This document shows, in pieces, positions 1 to 10,675 of a stretch of 64,000 bases of DNA. Location of the stretch: the NCBI RefSeq assembly GCF_030052815.1, contig NC_079500.1, forward strand, positions 4,052,298 to 4,116,297. The letters run 5' to 3'. The DNA is from Hevea brasiliensis. Lineage: Eukaryota > Streptophyta > Magnoliopsida > Malpighiales > Euphorbiaceae. How positions within the stretch are numbered: the stretch's first letter is position 1; every line of letters starts with the position of its first letter. The translations under genes were made by a program, and so were the position numbers. The notes under the pieces were generated by a model. That model did not search any database. It saw nothing but the letters and a program-made list of their open reading frames with translations, and had not been told where the DNA came from.

Positions 1-589
1 AGATACTGACCGAGAGCCCGGTAGACCACAGACTTGGTGAGACCTCCTACAGCTCTACATAGTGTCCGTGTCACCTCACCATCTTCAGTGCATTAGTAGG
101 ACACTAGGTTCATTTTGGTATTTTGTAACTAACTTTTATTTTCTCATATGTAATTGAACTTATGTAATGTATTTTGATGTTCATGTAAATAATGAAAATT
201 GTGTTTGTGAATGGAAAAGTGAATATTTATCTATGACTTTTACATGATTATCACATGAGATGAATGATTGAGAAATGGAAATGTTGTTGAAAAACATATT
301 GAGATTTTGATATTGGAGTTGAGAATGATTGAATGTGATTATTGGAAGTGTTTTTCACAGGTTCCGAAGAACTGTTTTCTCCATTTTTAGCCGGTACTCT
401 GCCGGATTTTCTAAAAAATTTTCGGAATCTCAAATAAATTATAATTTCAATAAATGACTTAAATGAATTATATTTCACAAGTTATATTCAAAACTATGAT
501 AAAAATTAATTAAGATAAAATAGAGTGTTCCGGTACACCGTGTGACATATCTTACTCGGATGTACTATAGACGGGTAAGGGGTGTCACA
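1..589 (-). mobile_element. Partial LTR-like repeat related to family S
   Basis: No coding potential is visible. The last ~60 bases (about 520-589) resemble the 5' terminus of the S repeats read in reverse: a Tyr/CCGG-poor AT-rich stretch, then the block ending GGGTAAGGGGTGTCACA, comparable with GGGTAAGGGGCATCACA at 7451-7467. Read on the minus strand this is a TGTGACACCCC-type LTR start. The rest of 1-520 does not match S copies in this window closely, so it is probably a related but different family. The left end lies outside the window. Confidence 0.45.
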
Positions 590-3500
590 TCTTATTTATG
601 TGGAGACCTGGACAGATCCTCCTCTGTTTTATTAGCATCTGACGGGTTCCACTATCACCTGTTAACATATTCATAGTCATCTCACATATTTCCATATCAT
701 ATTCTTTTTTATCATATCATTCACAACTATTTATGAGATCTCAAAATGAAGTATCATCTATTACATTCATATGGAAATTCATAGATAATAAATTACAAGT
801 TTTCATTTCAATCTCAAGTTTAATTTCAAGTCCAAAATGAAATACATCATAAACTAGTAATTACATCATGACTAAACATAATGAACCAAAATACTAGTCT
901 ATACATGGGCCCTACCAAAATACAAAAGACCGGTGAGGTGACTCTGGACAGTGGCAGATCTGGTCAGAGCTCTGTCAGTGCACTATTGGTGCTGCTGCTG
1001 CGGCTGCTGGGACTGATCTCCAGTACCTACGCGATGGAAAACCAACGCGCTAAGCATAACGCTTAGTGGTGCATAATTTATAATAACAATAATTTAACAA
1101 TTTGAAATAATATATGCAACTCAAAATTTCTGGGTCTTTTACATTTTTATTGCTTTTTGGAAATAATTAACATTATCGGGATCTTTTATGATTACTTATT
1201 GTATTTTAAGTCTTAATTAATTTTTATCAGTGCCCAAGAAACCTATAACAAATTATAAAAGCTGGATGCACGGGTGTATACTGGTTAGACAGCCATATGT
1301 CTATCCAGTATACGTCTGTCAGGCTTATGAAGCCAGAAATAAAGTAGGCACAATGGCCAGTAAGTAGGCATATAGCCTGTAGAACAATCATACCAGACAT
1401 ATATTATTAGTTCATGATTTTCTCAGTAGGTAGTACTGCTATCTGTAGTCCCTAATTGGTATACCAATTTATCCAACTAAATAAATAAGTCTAGGTATAC
1501 TATGGGCAATTAAACATTTTTTTAATTAATTTAGCACTATTCACCGTTACTATTTTATAGTACTGTTCATTGGTACCATTAATTTCATATTAATAGGACA
1601 TTAGTCCTAATTTATATATTCATATCATTTTTAATATTTAATTTTCCTTATGAGTATTTTAATTATCATATATAGCATTTTTCCCATGAACCTTTCTTTA
1701 GGTTCATGTTGATGTGTTATCTTTTATCTAGGAATTTGACTAGGTTAGGATGTCTATTTAGTCACACTTCCTTCATAACAATTGCTCATCTATGTTTAAA
1801 CTTGAATTTTAGTTTTTGAATCACTGAATTTGGGGTTATAGAACTCAAGTTATGATCAAAATACCAAAAGAATAGTATTTTGGGACAATTTCTGGGTTTG
1901 CAGTTTTAGTGACTAAACTTGTGCTGACAATTTAATTTGGTTAAAGGCAAAACTGGGTCAAGTGGTCTTCATGAAAAGTGTAGCCCTATGTCTAAGCTTT
2001 CCATTGATGAAATTTTAGGTCATTTGGACTAGTATAGAGAGAGTTATGACCAAATGAACACGTACTATTTATTTGGTCATTTTCTAGGTTGGCAGTTTTA
2101 GTGACCCAACTTGTGCTAACAATTTGAATTGGTTAAAGGCAAAACTGGGTCAAGTGGTATTCATAAAAAGTGTAGCCCTATGTCTAAGATTTCCATTGAT
2201 GAAATTTTAGGCCATTTGGACCAGTATAGAGAGAGTTATGACCAAATGAACACGTACTATTCATTTGGTCATTTTCTGGGTTGGCAGTTTTAGTGACCCA
2301 ACTTGTGCTAACAATTTGAATTAGTTAAAGGCAAAACTGGGTCAAGTGGTCTTCATAAAAAGTGTAGCCCTATGTCTAAACTTTTCATTGATGAAATTTT
2401 AGGTCATTTGGACTAGTATAGAGAGAGTTATGACCAAATGAATGGTCATTTTCTGGGTTTGCAGTTTTAGTGACCCAACTTGTGCTAACAATTTGAATTG
2501 GTTAAAGGCAAAACTGGGTCAAGTGTCTTCATGAAAAGTGTAGCCCTATGTCTAGACTTTCCATTGATGAAATTTTAGGTCATTTGGACCAGTATAGAGA
2601 GAGTTATAACCAAATGAACACGTACTGTTTATTTGGTCATTTTCTGGGTTGGTAGTGTTTGGTCATCCAGGTTTGGGCAGAGAATTGGTCATGATTTTGA
2701 CAGAATTTAGGCAGGGTTTCTTCTTGAAAAATGAAGGTTTGGATGTCCCAAAATACCTCCAATTGGCCTCATACCAATTGGAGTCACACATTGTCAGTTA
2801 GGGTTCAACAAACACACTAGACTCATTGAGTCCCAACCTGTAGAAATTTTGACACTCCCAAAATTCAATCTCTATCTTCTCCAAACTCCAAATAAGCATA
2901 CATGTCACTTCTATTATCATCAATCTCAACACAATTAGGTCAAATTCAAAAATGTCACAAAATCCTCAATTTCAAGTGCACAACCCTAATTTCAAACATC
3001 AAATTCATATATATAACCATGAAATCAATTCTCACATATAATACCTTGTTAATTAACTTCCCTAACTAAACTAAAACCAACAAAATCCATCATTTTCATG
3101 GTTCCTCTAGGGCTGCTGAATTCAAGGGTTTCTTTCCCAAATTTTTCTTTTTAATTTCATGTAAATCTTCACTTGGTTTAGCATGATTTTCATGCTTAAA
3201 GAAGAGATTAAGAGTTTTGAGCACTAATCTTTTTTTGTAACTTATTAAACTTCACTTTCCTTGCTTCTTTTTGGTATCTATAGCTTCCTTAGGGTGTGGG
3301 AAGTATTTTTAATGAAGAGTGTTATGGGTTTTGGTGAGTGAAGCTTGGGAAATCAAGCTTGGAGCTTGAATATCAATGGAGGACTTGAGGGGCCAAGGTG
3401 GGCGGCACAAGGGAGAGGGAGAGAGAGAAGAAGTGGAGGAAGAAGATGAAGATGGTTGAGGGTTTGTCTTATGTGGCTTATATATTTATATTTTTATTGT

Positions 3501-3934
3501 ACTTAATTTTGTTTTAAATGCCATAAGTCTTCTTATTTTCCTTTCTTTCCCTTTCTTTTCTTTTCTTTTCTTCTTCTTTCTCTTCCCATTTTCCAAATTC
3601 AAATTCATAAATTTAATTTATGTTAATTATTCTATTTCCTAATTTTAATTTGACATTTAGGTCAAAATTCACCTCTAGGGGTGAAATGACCAAAATGCCC
3701 TTCATGGTGCTCATCGGGTTATTTTTATTATTTTATACCAATTTATAAATTCTCTAAACTTTAATTTATTTTTTTTTCTCTACATTTTTCCTATATTTTT
3801 TTTTAACATTTATTTCTTCAATTTATGCCTCCTTACTATAGTCTAGGTGTAGTTCCAGACATTTTGACTGTCCGAATAGACATTAGTCGTCAGAACAGTA
3901 AAATGTACGGACGACCTACGGCGAGGGCTTTACA
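590..3934 (+). mobile_element. Solo-LTR-like repeat, family S copy A (5' truncated)
   Basis: This copy aligns by eye with copy C (41454-44994) from the block GTGGAGACCYGGACAG onward and ends GGCGAGGGCTTTACA, matching GAGGGCGTTACA in copy C. The first ~170 bases of the family are missing at its left edge, where another LTR end abuts. Relative to copy C it lacks roughly 600 bases at about 1870 and has four tandem ~190-bp units at 1885-2640 where copy C has one. CT-rich tract near 3540-3595. No gag or pol reading frame exists, so it behaves as a solo LTR of a long-LTR retrotransposon (inference). Confidence 0.7.
1885..2640 (+). repeat. Tandem ~190-bp repeat, four units
   Basis: The phrase TTTCTGGGTTKGCAGTTTTA recurs at about 1890, 2085, 2275, 2455 (and degenerately at 2640), giving a period near 190 bases. 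Each unit carries the same succession: CCAACTTGTGC, GGCAAAACTGGGTCAAGTG, AAAGTGTAGCCCTATGTCTA, ATTTTAGGTCATTTGGAC and GAGAGAGTTATGACCAAATG. It lies inside S copy A; copies B and C hold only one unit, so it is a copy-specific expansion. Confidence 0.85.
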
Positions 3935-3971
3935 ATTCCTCCTTCTCCCCTCAGCCACTATAGTAGTTTTT
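3935..3971 (-). repeat. 37-bp relic of repeat family R between two S elements
   Basis: The sequence CTCCTTCTCCCCTCAGCCAC and its flanks resemble the reverse complement of R copy 3 around 32915-32945 (TCCTCCTCCCAGCCGCCAC region). R resumes at 7468 on the other side of S copy B with CTAGTCAATCTGTGAGTAAA, matching the next bases of R copy 3 in reverse. The two S repeats therefore landed in one R copy, 37 bp apart. Confidence 0.6.
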
Positions 3972-6900
3972 TGTAACGCCCTCACCATAGGTAGTCCGTA
4001 CATTTTACTGTTCCGACGACTAATGTCTGTTCAGATAATCAAGATGTCTGGAACTACACTTAAATTATAGTGAGGAGGCATAAATTAATGAAATAAATAT
4101 TAAAAAAAATATAGAAAAAATTTTGAGAAATAAAATAAAATTTAGAGAATTTATTAATTGGTATAAATAATAAAAATAACCCGATGAGCACCATGAATGG
4201 CATTTTGGTCATTTTCACCCCTAGAGGTGAATTTTGACCTAAATGTCAAATTAAAATTAGGAAATAAAATAATTAACATAAATTAAATTTATGAATTTGA
4301 ATTTGGAAAATGAGAAGAGAAAGAAGAAGAAAAGAAAAGAAAAGAAAAGGAAAGAAAAGAAAAGAAAGGAAATAGATTTATAGCATTTTAAAAAAAAAAT
4401 TAAAGTACAATAATTATAGAATATATATAAGACACAAGAGACAAAAATTTACCAACTACAAGTCTTCTTCATCTTCCTCTTCTCTCTCTTTGAGCCGACA
4501 CCATGGAAGCTTTCTCTCCCTCCATTTTCTTCTTTCTCAAAGCTTGATTTCCCAAGCTTTCTCCCCATAAAACATTAACCTCCCTTCACAAAAAATACTC
4601 CCCACATCCTAAGGAAGCTTTAGATACCCATTTGAAGAAGAGAAATTGAAGTTTGCAAGTTGGGTCACAAGGTAAGTGCAAAAATACCACTCCCTCTCTT
4701 CTTTAAATCTTGTAAGAATGATGAGATGAGTGAATATTCCATGAAAATGAAAACAAATAAAAAGGAATTGAAGAACCTTAATTTTGGCAGCTATGAATCT
4801 TGTGAGGTTTGCTGTTTTTAAATGATGAAAAATGGTTCCATAAGGATGTTTGAATAGTTGATATGATAAGAAATGTAAAAGAGTTGAGTTTGTGTAAATT
4901 GGGTGATTGGAATTAGGGTTTATGTAATGATGTGGGGATTTTATGTAAATTCTTGAAATTGACTTGGTTGAGTTGAGATTGATACTTATAGAAGTGCCAT
5001 ATATGCTTATTTGGAGTTTGGAAGAAGGAGGAGATTGAAATTGGGAGTGTGAATTTTCTGCAGGTTGTGTTGTTGTTGAATCTAGTAGATTTTTATTACC
5101 ATATCTTCCTTTGTGTTGCCCCAATTGGTATGAGGCCAATTGGAGGTGTTTTGGCACATCTAAACCTTCATTTTTCAAGAAGGAACCCTACCCAAATTTT
5201 GTCAAAATCATGATCAATTCTCTGCCCAAATCCGGATGACCCTGCATAAAACCCAGAAAATGACCAAATGAACAGTATATATTCATTTGGTCATAACTCC
5301 CTTTATACTGGTCCAAATGACCTGAATTTGATATCATTGGAAAGCTTAGATATAGGGTTATAATTTTCATGAAGACACCAAACCCAGAAATGCCAAGAAC
5401 CAAGCCAAATTGTCGGCTCAAGTTGGTTTACAAAATTGTCCAGACCTGTGTTGCCCAGAAATTTCTGGACATGAACTTACCCGACCAGTTTTGGCAAAAT
5501 GGCTATAACTTGGTCTACAAGAACTCAAATGTAGTGAAACTAGTGGCAAAATTTCTACAAGACACATACCTACAAAATTGGTATTTTGACCAAAACCCAG
5601 AAATCAAGAGAACTAGGTCAAATAGTTAGAACAAATTACTGCATCAAAACCTGAAATCTGACCAAACTTCACTTGACCCCAGACAGTATTTTAGTCATAA
5701 CTCCCACTAGAAAAATCTAATTGAGATGAGCCATACCTTTCCAGAAATCTAAGAAATAGGTCTACAACTTTGTTTTAGGAACCGTCTTCAAATTATGAAC
5801 TTAAGAACCTCAAAAAGTGACCTGCAATCATTGTCCTGAACTGAGCCCCTGTTGGCACAGGGTACATGAGCCTAGGTCAGTTATTTGGCCATAAATAACT
5901 CCACAAAACTTGAAAAATTGTGATTAAAAATTCTAAGTGACCACAAGACATAGGAAAACAGTTTCTATGAAGATCACCATGCCTAAAAGTGACTGCAACC
6001 TATTCTATTAATTAGGTAAACTTTAAGTCCGAAAGTTGCATAGTTAAGGAACCAGAATCTGGAAATGAGTCAGTTATGGTTATCCGACCATAACTTGAGT
6101 TCTAAAAATCAAATTGACATGATTCAAAAAGGAAAACAAAGATAAAACATAGGAGAATAACTTCCATGAAGGAAGTGTGGCCAAATAGTGGCTGCAACCT
6201 GATCAATTGGATAGGTAAAAATGAGACACAAAAACTGAAACTAAAGAATAATCCATAAGATAAATTATCTTATGGTAGGGCATTTAACCCTAACAAGCTA
6301 TTAAATACCAAACTACTTGAAAGAGGTATGTGGGACCTATTTTCCCACTATAAAGTGATATGAACATTCAAATAAAAATGTAACAAGGTGCGATTGCTCA
6401 TAGTATACCTAGACTTATTTATTTAGTTTGGATCGATTGGTATACCAATTAGGGACCACAGATAGCAGTACTGCTTACAGAGCAAATCATGAATAGACAA
6501 TATATGTCTGATATGATTATTCTACAGGCTATATGACTACCCATTGGCCATTGTGCCTACTTTATTTCTGGCTTTACAAGCCGGACAGCGGGTTTCATGC
6601 TCGACAGCTGGCCTCGTGCCTGACAGACATATACTGGACAGACGTATGGCTGTCTGACTAGTATACACCCGTGTATCCAGCTTTTATAATTTGTTATAGG
6701 TTTCTTGGGCATTGATAATAATTAATTAATACTGAATATACAATAAGTAAACAGAAAAGATCCCAATAATGTTAATTGTTTCCAAAGAGCAATAAAAATG
6801 TAAAAGACTCAGAAATCATGATTTACAGATATTAATTCAATTGTTTAATTATTGTTATTATAAATTATGCACCACTAAGCATTATGCTTAGCACGTTGGT

Positions 6901-7467
6901 TTTCCATCTCGTAGGTACTGAAGATCAGCAGCCGCCACAGTAATATTCGGACCGAGTTCCGATCAAATCTGCCACCGACCAGAGTCACCTCACCAGTCTT
7001 TTTGCATTTTAGTAGGGCCCATGTATAGACTAGTATTTTAGTTCATTATGTCTAGTCATGATGTATTTCATTTTAGACTTATAATTAAACTTGAGATTGA
7101 AATGAAAACTTGTAATTTATTATCTATGAATTTCCATATGAATGCAATAGATGATACTTCATTTTGAGATCTCATAAATAGTTGTGAATGATATGATACA
7201 AGAGAATATGATATGGAAATGTGTGAAATGAATATGGACATGTTAACAGGTGATTAGTGGAATCCCGCCAGATGCTAATAAAACAGGGGAGGCTCTGTCC
7301 AGGTCTCCACAGAAATAAGTCATAAAAAAAAAATTCTACACATTGAATACATGTTTTAAATGACATCAAAAGTTTACAATAGATATGATAAAATAAGATA
7401 GGGTGCTCCGGCACCGAATGTGGCACTTCTTGCTCGGCTATACAGTAGATGGGTAAGGGGCATCACA
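3972..7467 (-). mobile_element. Solo-LTR-like repeat, family S copy B
   Basis: Read on the minus strand this starts TGTGATGCCCCTTACCC (7467 downward) and ends GAGGGCGTTACA (at 3972), the same termini as copy C. It is in opposite orientation to copy A, so 590-7467 is a giant tail-to-tail inverted repeat with a 37-bp centre. GA-rich tract at 4312-4372 corresponds to the CT tract of the other copies. Flanks read TTTTT on the left and TTTCT on the right, a possible imperfect 5-bp target-site duplication. ORFs such as 4609-5178 minus fall in non-coding LTR sequence and are not supported. Confidence 0.7.
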
Positions 7468-8619
7468 TTTCTAGTCAATCTGTGAGTAAAATATTAATTT
7501 TAATTATAATTTCAATATTATTATATGTTCAGGCATGGCCATGCATCATTTATAAATATGTATCTATGTAGTTAAACACTAGACACGTTTTATATTGCAT
7601 TCTTAATTGATGAAGTGACATGGATGTTGTTTATGGTAATTTGGAGCAGTGTGCATGCGTTGGCGTGCGTGTGGTGAGTGGTATTGGATATGGATAGGAC
7701 CGGTAGACGCGGCTTGAGAGACACTCGCTGGGACCCTATCCTTTATGGATAAGTCGGGATAGACATAGCTCGAGATGATCTCACCGGCCCCCGCATTTGG
7801 TTTATCAAACGAAAGTCCTGCTTGAGAGACACTCGCTGGGACCCGATCCTTTATGGATAGGTCGGGATAGGCACGGCTCAAGATGATCTCGCCGGCCCCC
7901 GCATTTGGTTTATCAAACGAAAGTCCTGCTTGAGAGATACTCGCTGGCAAAGGTTGGATTAAGAGAGCTGTTTAGGGGATCAGCTCCCATATATGTACTG
8001 TTTGAACATTATTGGGTGTGTGAGTGCTCCAAATTACTTTTTTGCTATTATGATGTGGTTTGTATAAAAAATTTAATTGTGTGGCATTCCACTCCTTATG
8101 ATGCATTAGCTCTAGGTAGTTATAGAAATTGTAGTTAAAATTGGTATTTTACTCTCTGAGTCGAACGCTCACTTCTGTGCACCTATTTTTCAGGCTACAG
8201 GAGGAGTTCTTTTACAGAGTAACATGCTTTCTTCCTTACAGGTTTAACGTCGGTTATTTAATTGTTTTATTATTTTTCTAAAATTGAAATCTATAACTCC
8301 GCATGTATTAGTAGTAGTATGGACATTGTTAGAAATCGTATTAATTTAAATTATTGAGATTAATAAATGAAGATTAGTGTAATATTTAAACAATTTGTAA
8401 GTGATAGTATCAGGGTTGAGCAGGACTCCCCTGACTTCAGTTTTTTATGGTTATCGGGTTGGGTTGACCCGAATAAAAATACTTTATTTTATTTAATTTT
8501 ATTTACATGTTGGGCCTTAATTATGGATTTAGAAATAGTAAGGCTTACTGCGGGCCTCGGGGGCTTTAAGTTGGCCCAGGTCCTAGTGCCGGTCCGGCCC
8601 ATGGGATCGGGTCATGACA
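7468..8619 (-). mobile_element. LTR-like repeat, family R copy 1 (interrupted)
   Basis: Reverse complement of the 5' half of R copy 3 (31849-34455). The right edge at 8619 reads TCGGGTCATGACA, i.e. a minus-strand start TGTCATGACCCGATCC, like TGTCATGACCCAACC at 46721. Shared landmarks include the block around CGTTGGCGTGCGTGTGG (7657), the TGGGTGTGTGAGTGCTCCAAA block (8013) and TCTCTGAGTCGAACGCTCAC (8153). It contains a 108-bp tandem repeat. No protein-coding gene is visible. Confidence 0.65.
7712..7947. repeat. 108-bp tandem repeat, two units plus a partial third
   Basis: GCTTGAGAGAYACTCGCTGG starts at 7712, 7820 and 7928, an exact period of 108 bases. Each unit includes ATCCTTTATGGATA, GCCCCCGCATTTGG and TTTATCAAACGAAAGTCCTG. 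The related R copies at 32560-32680 and 47400-47525 show a different, shorter repetition of the same motif (about 43 bases), so the array evolves rapidly. A translated frame (7603-7950, minus) simply mirrors the repeat and is not treated as a gene. Confidence 0.9.
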
Positions 8620-9466
8620 TAAACATCCTCTTATTTTTAGTCAATTAACAATGTATCAATTTTTTTCATTGGTTAATGGACTTTAATTCCAATGAAATTA
8701 TTATTTAATTTCTCTATTTTGGTGAAAATATTTAGTAAGTTCTGGTATTTTAAAAAATACATTAGTTAATCTTGTAATTTAGTTCTATTAAAACTTTAGC
8801 TCTTCCCTTTTCTTTATATTCAAAATTTTCAGATTTTCTCTTCTTTTTTCTCTTATCTCTGCTTTATTTTTCTCCCTCCATGCTTATTTCTCTCTGCAAC
8901 CACACTTTTTTTTTCTCTCATTTTATCTTTATTTTTCATCTTTTCATAAATGCTACAAGCTTTATATGTAAAAAGATTAATAAGTTGTCTTAGATCTCCA
9001 AGGAATAAAGGCAATAATACAGAAAAATTATTTCTCAATAGAAAAAGTATAAAAAAATGTCCAAAGAATTGAATGAAAATGCTTAAATAATTAAAAAAAA
9101 AAAACACATGTAAATTTAGCCTTCACACAGCTTTTCATTTTCATTTATAAATATGTTTTTTATAATATTATGCTTTTCAAAAGATATAGGCTAATTAATT
9201 AGTTTTACTAAAATATAGAGATTTTATAGTAATTTGATTGGTATTAAAATTTATTAACTAGTAAAAACTTTAACAAAAATTTTCCAGAGAGAGGCATTTA
9301 TTCATATATGCAAGTATCTATGCATGCAATTATTAGGACCTAAATATGTACGATACTGCTACTTCTGGTCGAAACTAGCACAAGAAGACCATTTGCTTCA
9401 TTGTGTAGAAATGGACTCTCCCTGTGCTTCTTCCTTTGATTCTCCATTTGCTTCATCAATTACAAT
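8620..9466. other. Left boundary and 3' flank of duplicated unit 1
   Basis: 8620-8785 is AT-rich with nothing recognisable. From about 8786 (ATTAAAACTTTAGCTC) the sequence matches the start of unit 2 (14475) and unit 3 (25326), including the TTTTTCTCCCTCCATG block. 9130-9260 (TTTTCATTTTCATTT through ATTTGATTGGTATTAAAATT) matches 17040-17088 plus 20374-20445 and 25680-25800. This is the downstream flank of the F-box gene, which lies on the minus strand. Confidence 0.6.
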
Positions 9467-10675
9467 CTATGAATTAGAACTAGAAGCAACCTCCTCCAAG
9501 ATTTCACTTGCGCCATTATCCTCAGAAGCTTCCACTTCTGTAAATTCATCTGTTTCATTGAGTAAAACAAGACTCTCCACAAAAGTATCCAAATAAAAGG
9601 AGCGTGCATCGCCCCAAATTTTTGTATCAAAGATTTCTTCTGTCTTTGGATCATAGAAAACTAGCTGTCCAAATAATTTTGCCAATAGAACCTTACCATT
9701 TTGCCTAAATGCAACTAACTTTCTTATCCATTTCAAATGTGATTTAAAATCAGGAATATCGAAAAGTTTGGTCCAAGATCCTGGAACACCATATTCTTTC
9801 ATCATCCAAACTGTAAAACAGCCTTCCCCAGTCAGTTTAAAAGATGCAACCAGCAGAAGTGATCCATCAAAAACTGCAACATCCACAAACTGGTATTTCT
9901 TAACCAAACAATCTGGTACCTCCATTTCTCCAAACGCCTCTTCTCCCAAGGAAAACGACACAATCGCATCGCATACACCAGGCCCATAAAATAGCTTATT
10001 GGCAACCCAATGACAAGCTCCGTTCAGAAAAGCAGACGTTGAGCGCGCAGTGATGACATATTTCAGATTATTATCAACCTTTCTCCAACCCCTACTTCTC
10101 AAACTGTAAATCTCAACAAAAGGCCGAATCTCACCAAAGTTAAAATGCGAGTACACTATTCTCACAAGCTTATAATCATCAGTAGTGGAATCAAAGCCAA
10201 ACCCAAGTGAGCTTATATAGGGTCCATATGAGGTAAACGTAAAATTTGGACAAGGAATGTTAACAATCTTTCTAACGCTAGGGTTCCATAAAGCAGCTCT
10301 CTCAGTGTATTTGCCATAAACATCATCAGATAGACAAAAGACCCCATTACAAGAACCCACTATATTAACCATACGCTTTATGCCTTTAAATGGGCAATCA
10401 AGTTCTTCAACAGGGTTCGCAGGGAAAGACTCATCTGGGTATAGCAAATAACGCACATTTTCTTTAAATGGCCAAACAAGTTCTCTGGTGCTGTACCTAA
10501 AGAAAAGTAGGCCACTGTTTCTTGCAGCGGTTTTCTTGAGGTGGTCGTCTATGAAAGAAGGGTTGGTGATTAAAGAGTACCAAGTCTTGGAAACGCATCT
10601 GCATATGAGGATTGATTTCACCGGCAATCTTGACAAAATTTCTGCGAGCAATTCTTGAGGAAGATGATCAGACAT
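9467..10675 (-). CDS. F-box protein with FBA (F-box-associated) domain, copy 1
   Basis: Single-exon gene of 402 codons. Residues 1-45 are a canonical F-box ([19 protein letters not shown], then [17 protein letters not shown]), the surface that in this family binds the Skp1 subunit of SCF ubiquitin ligases. The following ~330 residues are of the FBA/beta-propeller type that selects substrates: LLFFRYSTRE, IVGSCNGVFCLS, LWNPSVRKIVNIPCP, LGFGFDSTTDDYKLVRIVYS, VEIYSLRSRGWRK, FLNGACHWVA, IVSFSLGEEAFGEMEVP, GCFTVWMMKEYGVPGSWTKLF. These are the landmark blocks of plant CPR30-like F-box proteins. The start is conserved in all three copies and is preceded by a conserved 5' flank. The stop falls where copy 2 reads Gln (TAG for CAG), removing about 23 acidic C-terminal residues. 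Of the three copies only this frame is uninterrupted through both domains. The substrate cannot be inferred. Confidence 0.88.
   Translation of the reverse strand: MSDHLPQELLAEILSRLPVKSILICRCVSKTWYSLITNPSFIDDHLKKTAARNSGLLFFRYSTRELVWPFKENVRYLLYPDESFPANPVEELDCPFKGIKRMVNIVGSCNGVFCLSDDVYGKYTERAALWNPSVRKIVNIPCPNFTFTSYGPYISSLGFGFDSTTDDYKLVRIVYSHFNFGEIRPFVEIYSLRSRGWRKVDNNLKYVITARSTSAFLNGACHWVANKLFYGPGVCDAIVSFSLGEEAFGEMEVPDCLVKKYQFVDVAVFDGSLLLVASFKLTGEGCFTVWMMKEYGVPGSWTKLFDIPDFKSHLKWIRKLVAFRQNGKVLLAKLFGQLVFYDPKTEEIFDTKIWGDARSFYLDTFVESLVLLNETDEFTEVEASEDNGASEILEEVASSSNS

Noticed and set aside
4609..5178. 189-codon open frame on the minus strand
   Set aside because: It lies inside an S solo-LTR-like repeat, has Ser/Asn/His-rich composition from AT-rich DNA, and the same region is not open in copies A and C.
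7712..7947. CRISPR-like repetition
   Set aside because: Units are contiguous without spacers, and the genome is a plant nuclear one.
7603..7950. Frame encoding tandem Asp-Arg-Val-Pro-Ala-Ser-type repeats
   Set aside because: It is a translation of the 108-bp DNA repeat, whose length happens to be a multiple of three; other R copies do not keep the frame.
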